Shown here: one piece after another, positions 16,909 to 25,900 of the stretch
Position numbering within the stretch: the stretch's first letter is position 1
Layout: each line of letters starts with the position of its first letter
NCBI RefSeq assembly: GCF_000383095.1
Contig: NZ_AORL01000015.1
Coordinates: 62,008 to 126,007 of the forward strand
DNA: 64,000 bases
Direction of reading: 5' to 3'
Origin: Sphingomonas sp. PR090111-T3T-6A
GTDB taxonomy: Bacteria; Pseudomonadota; Alphaproteobacteria; Sphingomonadales; Sphingomonadaceae
Notes under the pieces: generated by a model
The model's database searches: none
Told to the model about the DNA's origin: nothing
The model's input: the letters and a program-made list of their open reading frames with translations, nothing else
Position numbers and translations under genes: made by a program

Positions 16909-18071
16909 TCGCGGTGCTGCCCTGGCTGCTGTCGATCGGCGCGTCCTTTCCGATGCTGGTGCTCGCGACCGAGTGTCTCGCGGGCCTGCGCGCCGGGAAG
17001 AGTCCCCCGGAGACGCATCTCCCGGTTAAGCCTTTTGCCGTGCTGATCCCCGCGCATGACGAGGCCTCCGGCATCACCCCCGTGATCGATGCCGTCCGCG
17101 CCCAGCTTCGCCCCTGCGACCGGGTGCTGGTCGTCGCGGACAATTGCGCGGACGCGACCGCCGCCGTCGCGCGCGGGGCAGGGGCCGAGCTGGTCGAGCG
17201 TTTCGATGCGGCGCGGCGCGGCAAGGCCTATGCGCTCGCCTGCGGGCGCGAGCTGCTGCGCCGGAGCCCGCCCGCGACGGTCATCGTGCTGGACGCGGAT
17301 TGCATACCCGATCCCGACGCGCTGCCGCTGCTCGCCTCCTCGACCGAGCGCCGGGAGGCGGCGGTGCAGGGCCGCTACCTGCTGCGCGTAGCGAAGGATG
17401 CCTCGCCGCTGGTCCGCATCTCGACCTTCGCCTTCCTCATCAAGAACAGCGTCCGCCAACGCGGGCTGGAGCGCCTCGGCGGCCCCGCGCTGTTGCAGGG
17501 GACGGGCATGGCCTTCCCCTGGGCGATGTTCGATGCCGCGCCGCTGGAAACGGCCTCGCTGGTCGAGGATCTGAAGCTCGGTCTGGACCTCGCCGTTGCC
17601 GGGCAGCCGGTGCGGTTCGAGGATCATGCCGTCTTCCTCAGCCCGGCCAGCTCGCAGGCGGCGACCCGCGGCCAGCGCACCCGTTGGGAGCATGGCGCGC
17701 TCGCCACGTTCGGCCGCTACGCGCCGCGCCTGATCGGGCGGGGGCTTTCGGGGCGGCCGGGCCTGCTCGCGCTCGCCGCCGATATTGCCGTGCCGCCGCT
17801 GATGCTGCTTCTCGCCGGCGCTGGAATCGTCGGGGGGCTGTTGTTCCTGTGGGCGCTGCTGACGGACGCGGCCGGCCCGCTCGCTTTGCTGGGGAGCGCG
17901 GGGCTGGCGCTGGCGGTGGCGCTCGCTGCCGTGTGGCGCGCGTGGGGGCGGGCGCTGCTTCCGGCGGCGAGCCTGCTGCACCTGCCGCGCTATCTCCTCT
18001 GGAAACTGCCGATCTACGCCCGTTTCGTCACGCATCGTCAGCGTGACTGGGTCCGCACGGGGAGAGCGTGA
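16905..18071 (+). CDS. Membrane-bound family 2 glycosyltransferase
   Basis: A GT-A fold enzyme of 388 residues anchored in the inner membrane. An N-terminal hydrophobic segment precedes FAVLIPAHDEASGI, the GT2 entry motif. VIVLDADCIPDPDAL supplies the DxD metal site. SLVEDLKLGLDLAVAG is the (T/V)ED base motif, and QRTRWEHGAL is the QxxRW motif of processive or cellulose-synthase-like GT2 proteins. Two to three helices follow at about residues 290-360. The acceptor is likely a lipid-linked sugar. It is coupled at both ends, with an ATGA overlap upstream and TGATG downstream. Confidence 0.88.
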   Translation: MIAVLPWLLSIGASFPMLVLATECLAGLRAGKSPPETHLPVKPFAVLIPAHDEASGITPVIDAVRAQLRPCDRVLVVADNCADATAAVARGAGAELVERFDAARRGKAYALACGRELLRRSPPATVIVLDADCIPDPDALPLLASSTERREAAVQGRYLLRVAKDASPLVRISTFAFLIKNSVRQRGLERLGGPALLQGTGMAFPWAMFDAAPLETASLVEDLKLGLDLAVAGQPVRFEDHAVFLSPASSQAATRGQRTRWEHGALATFGRYAPRLIGRGLSGRPGLLALAADIAVPPLMLLLAGAGIVGGLLFLWALLTDAAGPLALLGSAGLALAVALAAVWRAWGRALLPAASLLHLPRYLLWKLPIYARFVTHRQRDWVRTGRA

Positions 18072-19012
18072 TGCCGGTGCCTTCGCCTTCGACGATCGTG
18101 CCGCTGATGGCCGAGGCCGATTACCACCGGACGGTCGGCGCGGTGGTCATCGGGCGCAACGAAGGCGTGCGGCTGGAACGCTGCCTCGACAGCGTGGCGC
18201 GGGACGTCGCCACGATCGTCTACGTGGATTCCGGCTCCAGCGACGACAGCGTCGCGATGGCGCGGGAGCGTGGGATCGAGGTGGTCGAGCTGGAGCCATG
18301 CGGGGGCTTCACCGCCGCCCGCGCCCGCAACGCCGGCTTCGCGCGACTGGCCGAGATCTGCCCGGATCTCGCTTTCGTCCAGTTCGTCGACGGCGATTGC
18401 GAGCTGCGGCGCAACTGGCTGGCGCTGGGGCTGGGCGAACTGCAACGCCTGCCGAAGGCGGCGGCGGTGTGCGGGCGCCGGCGGGAGCGCCATCCCGACA
18501 ACAGCCCCTATAACCGGCTCTGCGACCTCGAATGGGATACGCCGGTCGGCATCGCGCCGACATGCGGCGGAGACGCGCTGATGCGGGCGGAGGCGTTCCG
18601 TGAGGTAGGGGGCTTCACCGCGCGGCTGATCGCGGGCGAGGAGCCCGATCTCTGCCACCGGATGCGCGTCAGGGGCTGGACGATCCATCGCCTGCCCTAC
18701 GAAATGACTATCCATGATGCGGGCATGACCCGCATCGCCCAATGGTGGCAGCGTAACCGTCGCAGCGGCTACGCCACCGCCGAGGCGCTGGCTCTGCGCG
18801 GGCGGAGCGAGCCGCGGACGCTGCGTGAAGTCCTCAGCAACATCTTCTGGGCGTCGCCGCTGGGGTGGCCGTTATGGCCGCTGCTCTGGTGGAAGATGCG
18901 GCGTCGCCGGGGGTCTTTATATGCGACGTTCGTGACGTTGGGGAAGATGCCGCATCTTCAGGGGCAGTTCGATTACTGGATGAGAAGGCGTCAGATCATC
19001 GAATACAAGTGA
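18071..19012 (+). CDS. Glycosyltransferase family 2 (soluble type)
   Basis: A 313-residue GT2. GAVVIGRNEGVRLERCLDS and IVYVDSGSSDDSVAMARERG form the nucleotide-binding half. FVQFVDGDCELRRNWL carries the DxD-type metal site. GGDALMRAEAFREVGGF and AGEEPDLCHRMRVRGW are the acceptor-side motifs, with the ED acid pair. The ATG used forms a TGATG overlap with the stop of the previous gene; a GTG one codon earlier is also possible. A hydrophobic patch near the C-terminus (WASPLGWPLWPLLWW) suggests membrane association. Confidence 0.87.
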   Translation: MPVPSPSTIVPLMAEADYHRTVGAVVIGRNEGVRLERCLDSVARDVATIVYVDSGSSDDSVAMARERGIEVVELEPCGGFTAARARNAGFARLAEICPDLAFVQFVDGDCELRRNWLALGLGELQRLPKAAAVCGRRRERHPDNSPYNRLCDLEWDTPVGIAPTCGGDALMRAEAFREVGGFTARLIAGEEPDLCHRMRVRGWTIHRLPYEMTIHDAGMTRIAQWWQRNRRSGYATAEALALRGRSEPRTLREVLSNIFWASPLGWPLWPLLWWKMRRRRGSLYATFVTLGKMPHLQGQFDYWMRRRQIIEYK

Positions 19013-19057
19013 CGTGCGCGTCTTGATCCTGATTTTGCCAAATTTGACTGGAGATCG

Positions 19058-19366
19058 ATGATGGGCATCAAGTTCTGGGCGGGGGCTTGTTTCATGACTT
19101 GCTTCTGTTTCCTGGGCTCGGCCGGCGCGCAAGAGCCGACGCCCACGCGCTGCGCGCCTGCGTCCAACGTCGCGGTGGGACACCACGAGCCGGGCACGAC
19201 CGCTGATGGAGCGTCCCCCGATCGGGCGCGCCAGCCCGGCTGCACCGAGACGCGCTCCGCCATCACCGATGCGGACAAGGCGCTCGGCATCGCGCTGCTC
19301 GGTTGCGCCATCGCATTCGGAAGCCATGTCGCCCGCCGCCGCTCGACCAAGGTGGTGCTGTCGTGA
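19058..19366 (+). CDS. Small exported hypothetical protein coupled to the NRPS gene
   Basis: A 102-residue protein that I do not recognise. It has a signal peptide (FWAGACFMTCFCFLGSAGAQ, cleavage near residue 25), a short polar middle with two Cys, and a hydrophobic C-terminal segment (ALGIALLGCAIAFGSHVARRR) ending in Arg residues. That suggests a periplasmic domain with a C-terminal membrane anchor. A GGAG site precedes the double ATG. Its stop overlaps the NRPS start in TGATG, which argues that it is really translated. It may be an accessory or leader-like part of the modification system, but nothing in the sequence shows its function. Confidence 0.55.
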   Translation: MMGIKFWAGACFMTCFCFLGSAGAQEPTPTRCAPASNVAVGHHEPGTTADGASPDRARQPGCTETRSAITDADKALGIALLGCAIAFGSHVARRRSTKVVLS

Positions 19367-22300
19367 TGGATCGGCCGGACGAGGCGCCGCGCTGGCGCTG
19401 CGTGCTGATCGGCGGGGAGACGCTGCTGATCGAATGCGCGACGATATTGGAAGAGCGCGGCCACGAGATCGTCGCGATCGTCAGCCGTAACGCGGATATC
19501 CGCGGCTGGGCGGCCGGGCGCTCCGTGCCGGTGCTGGAATCTTCCGGCGCGCTGATGCAGGCGGAGCTGCCATCGTTCGACTATCTGTTCAGCATCGCCA
19601 ATCTCGCGATCCTCCCGCCCGAGATGCTGGCGCTGCCGCGTCTGGCGGCGATCAACTTCCATGACGGCCCGCTGCCGGAGTGGGGAGGCGTCAACACCCC
19701 CGTCTGGGCGTTGCTCGACGGCGAGCGGCAGCATGGGGTGACCTGGCACCTGATGTCGAGCGAGGTCGATCAGGGCGATATCCTCACCACGGGGACCATC
19801 GAGCTGGACGAGACGGATACGGCCTTCTCCGCCAACACCAAATGCTTCGCCGCCGCGGTCGAGAGCTTCGCTGTGCTGCTGGACGGGCTGGCGGACGGCA
19901 CGCTCCGTCCCCGGCCCCAGGTGGAGATTTTGGGGCGGTATCGCGGGCGTGCGGATCGCCCGTCCCGCGCCGCGACGATCGACTGGCGTGCGCCCGCGGA
20001 AGAGATCGTCCGGCTCGTTCGCGCGCTCGATCATGGCGGCCATGCCAATCCGCTGGGCATGGCCAAGTTCGGCATGGGCGGCGTTCTCCATCTGGTGCGC
20101 AGGGCGCGTATCGACGGCGTGGTTTCGGGCGCCGAGCCGGGCACGGTCATCGATGCCGGAGAAGGCCGCCTCACTGTGGCGAGCGGGACGGCCGGCGTGG
20201 TGATCGAGCGGATCACCACGCTCGACAGCCAGCCGGCGGACCTCGCCGCCATGGCCGGAAGGCGCATGGATGCGATGACGGACGAGCAGGCGCGTCTGAT
20301 CGATGAGCTGGATGCCGCGGTGGCGCGGCACGAGCGCTGGTGGCGCCGCCGTCTGGCCACGCGCAGTCCCTATCTCCTCCCGCAGATCGATCGCGCGGCC
20401 CGTGCTGCCGGCGGGGCCTTCCGATCTGTCGATCTCGCGCTGCCGGTGGTGGACGACGCGGAGCCGGTGATGGCGGCGCTCACGGCCTATCTCGCCCGCC
20501 TTGCGGACAAGGGCGAGTTCGATCTGGGCTTCATCGATCCGGTGTTCGCCGCGCGGTTCGAGGGCGCCGAGGACTGGTTCGCGCGTCAGGTGCCGCTCGC
20601 CGTCCGGCTGGACTTCGACAAGGGGCTGGCTGCGCTGGGCGAGATGCTGGCGGAGCAGATTTGCCAGCTCCACCGCCATATCGGCCACGCCGCCGATCTG
20701 GCCGCGCGTTGCCCGGAGCTGGCGGGGCAGGGAGAGGTGCTGCCGGTTGCGATCGTGCTGGTCGATCGCCTGGAAGAGGCCGAGGCGCTGCCCGGCTCGG
20801 AACTCACCATCGCGGTGCGCGGCGACGGCGGCGCGACCCGCTGGATTCACGACGAGGCGCTGCTCGACCGCGCTTCCATCCGCGCGATGCAGCAGGGCTT
20901 CGAGGCCTTGCTCGCCGCCGCGCTGGCGGCGCCGGACCGGCCGCTCGCCGAGCTTCCGGTGATGGGTGACGCCCTGCTCGAGATGATGGTCGAAAGCTGG
21001 AACGGCACCGCCGCCGCGTGGCGCGAGGATGCCTGCATCCATCGGCTCTTCACCGAGCAGGCGGCGCGGACGCCGGATCGCCCCGCCGTCACATGCCGGG
21101 ACAGGACGCTCAGCTATGCCGAGCTGGATGCGCGCTCGAACCAGCTGGCGCGGCATCTCGCGACGCTGGGCGTCGGGCCGGACGTGCTGGTCGGCCTCCA
21201 TCTGGAACGCTCGGTCGAGATGCTGGTGGCGCTGGTCGCGATCCACAAGGCGGGTGGTGCCTATGTTTCGCTCGACCCGGATTATCCGGCCGACCGGATC
21301 GCCCTGATGGTCGAGGATGCCGGCGCGCCGGTGATCCTGAGCCAATCGGATATCGTGCAGGAGCTGCCGGCCACTCCCGCCCATATCGTCTGCATCGATC
21401 GGGACGCGCTGCTCATCGCGCGGCAATCGGCCGAGCCGGTGGATGGCGGCGCGCAGCCTCATCATCTGGCCTATGTCATCTACACCTCGGGTTCGACGGG
21501 CCGGCCCAAGGGGGTGATGGTCGAGCATCGCAACGTCGCCAATTTCTTCGCGGGCATGGACGCGAAGATCGAGCCGGAGGGCGTCTGGCTCTCGGTCACC
21601 AGCCTGAGCTTCGACATCTCCGTGCTCGAACTGTGCTGGACGCTGGCGCACGGCTTTCACATCGTCATCGCGACCGAGGAGAAAGTGGCGTTCGATCGCA
21701 CGCGCCGGCGGGACGGAGAGGTCGAGGGCTCCGGTGAAACGCTCGCCGGGCTGATGGTGCGTCACCGCGTGACCCATCTGCAATGCACACCCTCCATGGC
21801 GCAGATGCTGGTGGCGGACGAAGCTGCCCGTCCGGGGCTGGCGGGGCTCCGGCGGATGATGGTGGGCGGCGAGGCCTTCCCCCCGGCGCTGGCGCGCGAG
21901 CTGCGCAGGCTGGTCGGCGGCACGGTGATGAACATGTACGGGCCGACCGAGACGACGATCTGGTCCACCGTGCACGAGCTGGATGGCGCCGACGCCAGCG
22001 TGCCGCTCGGCCAGCCGCTCGCCAACCAGCAGGTCTATATCCTCGACAGCCGCCAGCAACCGCTGCCGCCGGGCATTCCCGGCGAGCTGGTGATCGGCGG
22101 CCGGGGCGTGGTGCGCGGCTATCTTCATCGGCCGGAGCTGACGGCCGAGCGCTTCATCGCGCATCCCTTCCGCGCGGGCGAGCGGGCCTATCGCACCGGC
22201 GATCTCGCGCGGCGGCTGGCCGATGGAACGCTCGAATTTCTCGGGCGGCTCGATCATCAGGTGAAGATCCGGGGCTACCGCATCGAACTGGGCGAGATCG

Positions 22301-22917
22301 AGGTGGCGCTGGCGGATTTCCCCGGCGTGGAGCAGGCGGTGGTCGTCGCGCGCGAGGATCGGCCGGGCGACGTGCGGCTGGTTGGCTATTACACGGGCGC
22401 GGTCTCCCTCCCGACGGAGCTGCGGGCGTATCTTCAGGCCCGGTTGCCGGACTTCATGGTGCCGGCCCATCTGGTGCCGCTGGCGACGCTGCCCAGGACG
22501 CCCAACGGCAAGATCGCGCGCAACGCCCTGCCGCAGCCGATGGCGGAACTCATCGCCACGCCCGGCGAGGCCTTCGCCGAACCCGCCGAGGGCGTGGAAG
22601 CGCAGGTCGCCGCCATCTGGCGCGAGGTTCTGAAGCTGCCGCGTGTCGGCAAGCGCGACAATTTCTTCGATCTCGGCGGGCACTCGCTGCTCGCCGTGCA
22701 GGTCCATCGGCGGCTTCGGGCCAGCTTCGCCCAGCCGCTTTCGATCACCGATGTCTTCCGCTTCCCCACCATCGAGGCGTTGAGCGCGCATCTGGGCGGA
22801 GCGGATCATGACGATGAGGCCGTCCGACAGGGAGAGGCGCGTGCCGCCAGCCGGCGCGCGGCGCTCCAGCGCAGAAGGGGGATGAACCTCCAGATCGGGG
22901 CCGGCGAGGGGAGTTGA
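19366..22917 (+). CDS. NRPS loading module: formyltransferase, partial condensation domain, adenylation (Gly-like), carrier
   Basis: A protein of 1183 residues. Residues ~8-185 are a formyl-THF-dependent formyltransferase. INFHDGPLPEWGG gives Asn97 and His99, and VDQGDI gives Asp135, the same Asn/His/Asp spacing as methionyl-tRNA formyltransferase. An FMT C-terminal-like domain (~190-300) follows. Residues ~315-545 resemble only the C-terminal lobe of a condensation domain, and no HHxxxDG is present. The adenylation domain (~558-1050) has YVIYTSGSTGRPKG, NMYGPTETTIW, YRTGDLAR and NGKIARNAL. The specificity residues read D-I-L-Q-M-G-M-I-W-K, close to the known glycine code. The carrier has DNFFDLGGHSLLA (Ser1107). 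Predicted job: activate glycine, or a similar small residue, load it and N-formylate it, as in the linear gramicidin starter module. The PKS starts 4 bases after the stop. Confidence 0.88.
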   Translation: MDRPDEAPRWRCVLIGGETLLIECATILEERGHEIVAIVSRNADIRGWAAGRSVPVLESSGALMQAELPSFDYLFSIANLAILPPEMLALPRLAAINFHDGPLPEWGGVNTPVWALLDGERQHGVTWHLMSSEVDQGDILTTGTIELDETDTAFSANTKCFAAAVESFAVLLDGLADGTLRPRPQVEILGRYRGRADRPSRAATIDWRAPAEEIVRLVRALDHGGHANPLGMAKFGMGGVLHLVRRARIDGVVSGAEPGTVIDAGEGRLTVASGTAGVVIERITTLDSQPADLAAMAGRRMDAMTDEQARLIDELDAAVARHERWWRRRLATRSPYLLPQIDRAARAAGGAFRSVDLALPVVDDAEPVMAALTAYLARLADKGEFDLGFIDPVFAARFEGAEDWFARQVPLAVRLDFDKGLAALGEMLAEQICQLHRHIGHAADLAARCPELAGQGEVLPVAIVLVDRLEEAEALPGSELTIAVRGDGGATRWIHDEALLDRASIRAMQQGFEALLAAALAAPDRPLAELPVMGDALLEMMVESWNGTAAAWREDACIHRLFTEQAARTPDRPAVTCRDRTLSYAELDARSNQLARHLATLGVGPDVLVGLHLERSVEMLVALVAIHKAGGAYVSLDPDYPADRIALMVEDAGAPVILSQSDIVQELPATPAHIVCIDRDALLIARQSAEPVDGGAQPHHLAYVIYTSGSTGRPKGVMVEHRNVANFFAGMDAKIEPEGVWLSVTSLSFDISVLELCWTLAHGFHIVIATEEKVAFDRTRRRDGEVEGSGETLAGLMVRHRVTHLQCTPSMAQMLVADEAARPGLAGLRRMMVGGEAFPPALARELRRLVGGTVMNMYGPTETTIWSTVHELDGADASVPLGQPLANQQVYILDSRQQPLPPGIPGELVIGGRGVVRGYLHRPELTAERFIAHPFRAGERAYRTGDLARRLADGTLEFLGRLDHQVKIRGYRIELGEIEVALADFPGVEQAVVVAREDRPGDVRLVGYYTGAVSLPTELRAYLQARLPDFMVPAHLVPLATLPRTPNGKIARNALPQPMAELIATPGEAFAEPAEGVEAQVAAIWREVLKLPRVGKRDNFFDLGGHSLLAVQVHRRLRASFAQPLSITDVFRFPTIEALSAHLGGADHDDEAVRQGEARAASRRAALQRRRGMNLQIGAGEGS

Positions 22918-22921
22918 GAGT

Positions 22922-25900
22922 ATGCAGCATTTCGGCAGCGGCTTCGGCCAGGACCCTTCGGAGCCGTGGGGCGATACGGCGGTGGCGATCGTCGGCATGG
23001 CGTGCCGCTTCGCCGGCGCGCGCTCGATCGACGATTATTGGGCGAACCTGTGCGGCGGGGTCACCTCCATCATCCGCTATTCGGACGAGGAACTGATCGC
23101 CGCCGGCGTCGATCCCGCGCTGCTGGCCGACCCGCGCTATGTGAAGGCGGGCGCCCCGCTGGCCGACATGGAATGCTTCGACGCCACGCTGTTCGGCCTC
23201 AGCCCGCGCGACGCGGCGCTGATGGACCCGCAGCATCGGCATTTCCTCGAATGCGCGTGGGAAGCGCTGGAGAATGCCGGCCACTCGCCCGAACGCTTCG
23301 CCGGCGCCATCGGCGTCTTCGCGGGCTCGGGCCACAATGGCTATATGGCGGCCAATCTGCTCGGCGATCCCGCGCTGCGACGCGAAGTCGGCCCCTTCCA
23401 GCTCCAGCATGCGGGCAACGACAAGGATTTCCTGACGACGCGGGTCTCCTATCTGCTGAACCTTCGGGGGCCGAGCATCAACATCCAGACCGCCTGCTCC
23501 ACCTCGCTGGTGGCGACGCACATGGCGATCCAGAGCCTGCTCAGCAACGAATGCGACATGGCGCTGGCGGGCGGCGTCTCGATCGGCGTTCCGCACCGGC
23601 AGGGCTATATGGTCGAGGAGGGCGGCATCCTTTCCCCCGATGGCGATTGCCGGCCGTTCGACGCGGCGTCGAAGGGCACTGTGATCGGCAGCGGCGCCGG
23701 GATCATCGTCCTGCGCCGGCTGCGCGACGCTATGGAGAGCGGCGATCATATCTATGCCGTGATCCGGGGCACCGCGATCAACAACGACGGCTCCGGCAAG
23801 GTCAGCTATCACGCCCCCAGCGTTGATGGGCAGGCCCATGCCATCACGGAAGCGCTCAGCATCGCCGACGTGGACGCCGGTACGGTCGGCTATGTCGAGG
23901 CGCACGGCACGGGCACGCCGGTGGGCGACTCCATCGAGATCGCCGCGCTGACTCAGGCCTTCCGCAAGGACAGTGCGGAGATCGGCTATTGCGGCCTCGG
24001 ATCGGTGAAGGCGAACATCGGCCATGCCGATACGGCGGCCGGTGTCGCCAGCCTCATCAAGGTGGCGCTGTCGCTCCACCATGCGCAGTTGTCGCCTTCG
24101 CGGAACTTCACCAAGGCCGATCCCGCGTCGGGGCTGGCGGAGAGCCCGTTCGTGATCGGCCATACGCTCCGGCCGTGGGCGCGTCTTGGGGCGCAGCCGC
24201 TCCGCGCGGGCGTCAACTCGCTGGGAGTGGGGGGCACCAACGCGCACGCCGTGCTGGAGGAGGCCCCCCGCCGCGCGCCGGGCGACCCGAGCCGGTCGCA
24301 TCAACTGCTCATCCTCTCGGCGCTCTCGGCAGACGTGCTCGATGCCAACATGGCGGCGCTCGCCGAGCATCTCGCGGCGCACCCCGGCCTCAACCTCGCG
24401 GATGTCGCCTACACGATGAGCGTCGGGCGGCAGGCGCTGGGCCGGCGGCGGGTGGTGGTGGCCGAAAACGCGACGGAGGCAGCCGCCGCGCTGGCCGATC
24501 CGGCGTCGCCCAAGCTGTTCTCCGCGGACGCGCTGGCGGACCGCGGGGTGGCCTTCCTGTTCCATGGGGCGGGGAGCCATTACGTCGCGATGGGGGCGGG
24601 CCTCTATCGCAGCGAGCCGCTGTTCCGGTCGACGATCAACGATTGCATCGATCGAATGAAGCGCATCGCCGGCATCGATCTGCGTCCGGTATTGCTGCCG
24701 CCGACTGACGGGCGGGATTTTGCCCGCGACATGCTGGAACGGCCGAGTGTCGCGTTGCCGGCACTGTTCGCGGTGCAGGTGGCGCTTGGGCGGCTGCTGA
24801 TGTCCTGGGGCGCACGGCCGGCCGGCATGATCGGCCGGGACGTGGGCGAATATGCGGCGGCGCATCTGGCCGGGGTGTTCGGTCTCGAGGATGCCTTGCG
24901 CATCGTCCATCTGCGCGGAGAATTGTCCGAAAGAGGAAGCGCCGCCCCGGACGAGTTCCATGCGATGCTGCGCACCGTGCCGATGCAGGCGCCGGCCTTG
25001 CCCTTCGTTTCGAGCCTCACCGGCAACTGGATCACACCCGCCGAGGCGGTGAGCGCCGGTTACTGGGCTCGCCATCTGGAGGAAGCGGGGCGGTTCGACG
25101 AGGGCCTGGCACGCTTGCGGGAGGCGCCCGATCAGGTGCTGCTGGAGGTAGGGCCGGGGCGTGCCGCCGCGGATGCCATCGCCCCCCTGCGCACGCTCCG
25201 CCAGCCCGAGGAAGAGGCCGCCGACACGGCCTTCCTGCTCGGCACGCTGGGGCGGCTCTGGGCGCTGGGGGTGGAGGTCAACTGGGGTCGCTACTGGATC
25301 GACGAAAAGCGTCTCCGCCTGCCGTTGCCGACCTATCGGTTCGAGCGGCAGCGCCATTGGATCGAGCCCGCTGTGCAACCGGTACGGGCCGAGGATGGAT
25401 CGGCGGACAAGCGCGCCGACATGGCCGACTGGTTCTATGAGCCGCACTGGCGGCGCACGGCGCTCCCTGCGGCGCAGGCCAGCACGGCGGCCGCCCTGAT
25501 CTTCGAGGATGCCTTGGGCATCGGCGCCGCCATCGCCCGGCATCTGCGCGCGGCGGGGCGGGCGGCGATTCTGGTGCGCCCCGGCCGTCACTATCGTCAC
25601 GAGGCCGCCGATCGCTTCACCATCGATCCGCGCAAGCCGGGTGACTATGCCGCATTGCTGAAGGCGCTGGCGGCGAGGGGGCGGCTGCCCGGCCAGATCT
25701 ATCATCTCTGGCTGACGACCGGCTTCTGGCGAGGTTGGCGGGCATCCGACGGCGAGCAGATCCAGAGGCGGGGCTTCGACAGCCTGCGTTTCCTGACACA
25801 GGCGCTTGCCGCCCATGAGTTCGCGGCGCCCGTGCAGATCGCTCTGGTGTCGGACGGCGTCCAGCGTGTCTGCGACGAAGCCGTGCTGTCGCCGGCCAAG

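Noticed and set aside
18991..22998. 1335-codon open frame antisense to the NRPS
   Set aside because: Same shadow effect; the plus strand shows complete FT, A and carrier motifs.
24540..25270. Calling the PKS AT domain active
   Set aside because: The nucleophile position is Asp (GRDVGEY) and much of the small subdomain is missing.
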